A stretch of DNA of 13,996 nucleotides, taken from contig JAITPT010000279.1 in assembly GCA_031289285.1 (NCBI GenBank), positions 1-13,996 of the forward strand, read 5' to 3'. Origin of the DNA: Puniceicoccales bacterium. Lineage in GTDB: Bacteria > Verrucomicrobiota > Verrucomicrobiia > Opitutales > UBA953. The translations under genes and the position numbers were made by a program. The notes under the pieces are model-generated. The model did no database searches. It was not told where the DNA came from and worked only from the letters and a program-made list of their open reading frames with translations. This document shows, in pieces, positions 11,772 through 13,996 of this stretch (position 1 is its first letter; each line of letters starts with the position of its first letter).

Positions 11772-13996
11772 CTACTGCACCTGCACCGCCACTGCCACGA
11801 CGGCGGTGCTCGCGTAAGAGAGACCTGCGGCATTGGTGACGATAACTCTATACTGGCCGCTGGCGGCAGCGGTCGCACTTTTTACGGAAAGAGTGGCTTT
11901 TGCCGCGCCGCTGACGACGTTTTCTACGGTGCCTTTGGGGCTATCGGCAAGCGTCACCCATTCGGCGTAAGTGCCCGAAACATTAACGCGGTATTGCCAT
12001 TGATAAGTGAACTTCGCAGTGCCTGTGACCTTGGTTTTTAGCGTCAAGGTTTTCCCCGCCGCTATACGCACAAAACCGTCGTCGCCGACCTTTGTTGTGA
12101 TTGCTGCAACGGGCGGAAGAATTACTTTTATCGCCAAGGTTTTACTCTTTACCAACGAAATCGGTTTAGGCTTCTTCTTGCCATCTGTGGCGACCGTTTT
12201 AACGGTTACAGAGATTTTTGATTTCGCGGTGAGTCCGGTGTAAAGTAGATAATCCGTTTGCGAGAAAGTCGGGGCACTTGTGCGAATGACATTTTTGCCG
12301 TCAAACCATGTATAAATAACAGGCGTTTCCGGTGCGGTTTCAAGTTTGGCGGTCAGGCCGATAAACTCGCCGTCCGCGATAACAACGCCATTCTTTACAG
12401 ACGGAACTTCGGTCACTCGCTCGGTGATAAATAGACCCTCTGTTTTGTGGAACTTTAGTTTCGGGAATACTTGCACCCAACCAAAGTCTGCCGCCAAAAC
12501 AGATACCGCTTCGGAGGCACCAACGGGCGTGTAGTTGTAATAAGCAAGATAGTGTCCGTCGGCCTTCGCTGTATAGTTTCTGTTAGTGACATACTTGCCT
12601 TTGTTTGTGAGTGGCTGCGGCCCGTAGCCGTCGTCGTAATCAACTGTCCAGAAAAAGGTTTGTTTTGTCTTTTTAGCGAGCGGGTTTGCTTTCTTATTGA
12701 ACTTCGGAGCAACAAGTTTCGCGCCTTTTGTTGTGAGTCCGTAAATGTCATAACCCGTGACAGTTAGCGTAGCGGGTTCGCTAATGTCCGAACCGCTGAT
12801 GTTGGTGACACGCACTTGATAAGAACCAGCGTCGTCGAGCAAAACTTGTGTCAACGTAAGCGTGGCGGTGGTTGCGCCTTCGATGGTAGTGCCGTTGTGA
12901 AGCCATTCGTAGGTCAGCTCTACGCCAGTGGCAGCGACAGTGAACGTCACCGTAGCACCTTCGTGCGCGTAGGCATCCGCAGGGTCAGTAGTAATAACCG
13001 GCTCGGCAATAACAGTGACACCTTCGTTGTCGTTGTTGTTGTTATCGGTGTTGTTGTTGTTTCCACCGTTATTGTTGTTACCGGTATTGCCGTTGTTGTT
13101 ATCGTTGTTGTTTCCACCGTTATTGCCGCCGTTGTTGTTTCCGTCGCCGTCGCCGTTGTTGTCGCTGTTGTCGGGAATGCCGACGAGCGTCGTAACTGAA
13201 CTTTCGACGCTGCCGTCGGGGTTGGTTGCGACAATGCGGAAACGGGTGCCGTTGTCGGCATAAGTGAGACCGGAAAGCGTGAGTGTGTCGGTGGTTTCGC
13301 CGTCGAGGTCTTCCCAAATCTCAGTGCCTTGTTCGTCGAGACCGGCGGACACTTGCCATTGAAGTGCTGGCAACGGGTCGCCCGAAACCGCGACGCTGAG
13401 CGTGACGGTGCCGTCATTGGTGGCTGTGGTTTCGGCGGACAAGTCTGTTGAGAAGGTCGGCGCAATCGCCGCGACTTCGAGCGTGGTGGGCGTGCTCGCA
13501 GTGGTGCCGCCGTCGTTGGTTGCGACGACGCGGAAGCGGGTGCCGTTGTCGGCGTAAGTGAGACCGGAAAGCGTGAGTGTGTCGGTGGTTTCGCCGTCGA
13601 GGTCTTCCCAAACCTCGGTGCCGCTGTCGTCGAGACCGACGAAGACTTGCCATTGAAGTGTTGGTTGCGGGTCGCCAGAGACCGCGACGGTGAGCGTGAC
13701 GGTGCCGCCAGTGGCGGTGGTGGTTTCTCCCAAATTCGTTGTAAAACTCGGCGCAGTCGCGGCGACGATGAGCGTCGTGGTGGTGCTGATGGTGGTGCCG
13801 ACAGCGTTGGTTGCGACAGCGCGGTATTGGGTGCCGTTGTCGGCGTAAGTGAGGCTGGAAAGCGTGAGTGTGGTAGCAGTTTTACCGTCGAGGTTTTCCC
13901 AAGTGTTACTACCGACGAGTTTGCGCTGCCATTGGAGCGCGGGCGCGGGGTCGCCAGTGACGGCGACGGTGAGGGTGGTGGCACCCGCAACGGCGG
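11772..13996 (-). CDS. Large Ig-repeat surface or secreted protein (C-terminal part, cut by right edge)
   Basis: The frame is open from the right edge (first full codon at 13994) to TAG at 11774-11772, giving 740 visible residues; the N-terminus, and any signal peptide, lie outside. Visible residues 1-274 hold nearly three Ig-like repeats of about 98 residues, each with GDP-x-P-x-LQWQ, WEDLDGETTDTLTLS and LTYADNGTRFR-VATN. An Asn/Gly/Asp-rich linker follows at 275-325. A fourth, divergent Ig domain (332-414) contains YEWLHNGTTIEGA and DAGSYQVRVTN. Then comes an unassigned Lys/Thr-rich region of about 210 residues and a final Ig-like domain (about 625-740) with YQWQYRVNVSG and ASGQYRVIVTN. No membrane anchor or sorting signal is recognised at the C-terminus (VAVAVQVQ). 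Such proteins are usually extracellular and adhesive or matrix-like. Function is inferred only from domain type. Confidence 0.88.
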   Translation of the reverse strand, partial: AVAGATTLTVAVTGDPAPALQWQRKLVGSNTWENLDGKTATTLTLSSLTYADNGTQYRAVATNAVGTTISTTTTLIVAATAPSFTTNLGETTTATGGTVTLTVAVSGDPQPTLQWQVFVGLDDSGTEVWEDLDGETTDTLTLSGLTYADNGTRFRVVATNDGGTTASTPTTLEVAAIAPTFSTDLSAETTATNDGTVTLSVAVSGDPLPALQWQVSAGLDEQGTEIWEDLDGETTDTLTLSGLTYADNGTRFRIVATNPDGSVESSVTTLVGIPDNSDNNGDGDGNNNGGNNGGNNNDNNNGNTGNNNNGGNNNNTDNNNNDNEGVTVIAEPVITTDPADAYAHEGATVTFTVAATGVELTYEWLHNGTTIEGATTATLTLTQVLLDDAGSYQVRVTNISGSDISEPATLTVTGYDIYGLTTKGAKLVAPKFNKKANPLAKKTKQTFFWTVDYDDGYGPQPLTNKGKYVTNRNYTAKADGHYLAYYNYTPVGASEAVSVLAADFGWVQVFPKLKFHKTEGLFITERVTEVPSVKNGVVIADGEFIGLTAKLETAPETPVIYTWFDGKNVIRTSAPTFSQTDYLLYTGLTAKSKISVTVKTVATDGKKKPKPISLVKSKTLAIKVILPPVAAITTKVGDDGFVRIAAGKTLTLKTKVTGTAKFTYQWQYRVNVSGTYAEWVTLADSPKGTVENVVSGAAKATLSVKSATAAASGQYRVIVTNAAGLSYASTAVVAVAVQVQ
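13020..13172 (-). repeat. AAC/GTT-type triplet tract encoding an Asn/Gly-rich linker
   Basis: About 150 bp dominated by GTT, GCC and GTC triplets on the plus strand (AAC, GGC and GAC on the coding strand). It encodes 51 residues consisting almost entirely of Asn, Gly and Asp between the third and fourth visible Ig domains. The periodicity of three keeps the frame if the tract expands or contracts. Confidence 0.85.
13173..13760 (-). repeat. Two 294-bp tandem copies encoding 98-residue Ig repeats
   Basis: Units 13467-13760 and 13173-13466 are in tandem with a 294-bp period. Long runs are nearly identical at the DNA level, for example the 60-odd bases around 13267-13330 and 13561-13624. A third, more diverged unit extends to the right edge. 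The close DNA match points to recent duplication or gene conversion. Confidence 0.8.

Noticed and set aside
12947..13990. Minus-strand open frame of 347 codons rich in Arg, Ser, Pro and Thr
   Set aside because: It is the wrong frame of the Ig-repeat gene, whose own frame shows WEDLDGETTDTLTLS repeats and stays open to the window edge.
1..13996. tRNA or rRNA genes and known riboswitches
   Set aside because: I found no cloverleaf with a T-loop GGTTCGAATC-like core and no recognisable rRNA or riboswitch core on either strand.

Overview
The window looks like a chromosomal stretch from a member of the Verrucomicrobiota, probably close to Opitutaceae. This is inferred from gene content: a GH2 enzyme and a DUF1080 (3-keto-disaccharide hydrolase-like) protein, both exported, an HrpB helicase, and a long Ig-repeat surface protein. 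High G+C genes, starts mostly without Shine-Dalgarno sequences and repeat-rich intergenic DNA fit as well. No marker gene is present, so the taxonomy is an impression only.

Layout from left to right. (1) Positions 1-1544, minus strand: a type IV AbiE toxin-antitoxin pair, antitoxin first. The toxin runs off the left edge. (2) Positions 1545-2319: a gene-poor stretch with a 51-codon remnant of the N-terminus of PurL, a 36-bp direct repeat and several hairpins. (3) Positions 2320-5309: a secreted GH2 enzyme (+) and a secreted DUF1080 protein (-), converging on a bidirectional terminator next to a 9-nt periodic repeat array. (4) Positions 5310-8402: a junction with three copies of a short dispersed motif, then a membrane protein with two DUF3592 units, a second 9-nt array, and an ApbE-type flavin transferase. 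(5) Positions 8403-11021: the DEAH-box helicase HrpB. (6) Positions 11022-11771: non-coding DNA dominated by an approximately 640-bp nested palindrome bounded by perfect 20-bp inverted repeats and 4-bp CATA direct repeats. (7) Positions 11772-13996, minus strand: the C-terminal 740 residues of an Ig-repeat protein with an Asn/Gly-rich linker, cut by the right edge.

The genes do not form one pathway. GH2 and DUF1080 plausibly share a role in periplasmic or outer-surface glycoside breakdown. AbiE is a defence or addiction module, and its toxin half is visibly more AT-rich than its neighbours. HrpB, ApbE and the DUF3592 protein look like ordinary housekeeping or accessory genes.

The most unusual content is non-coding. 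The nested palindrome at 11056-11700 is built from small perfect hairpins, and its two arms differ by compensatory base changes. A 16- to 22-bp hairpin word recurs at gene boundaries, and two 9-nt periodic arrays share a palindromic core.
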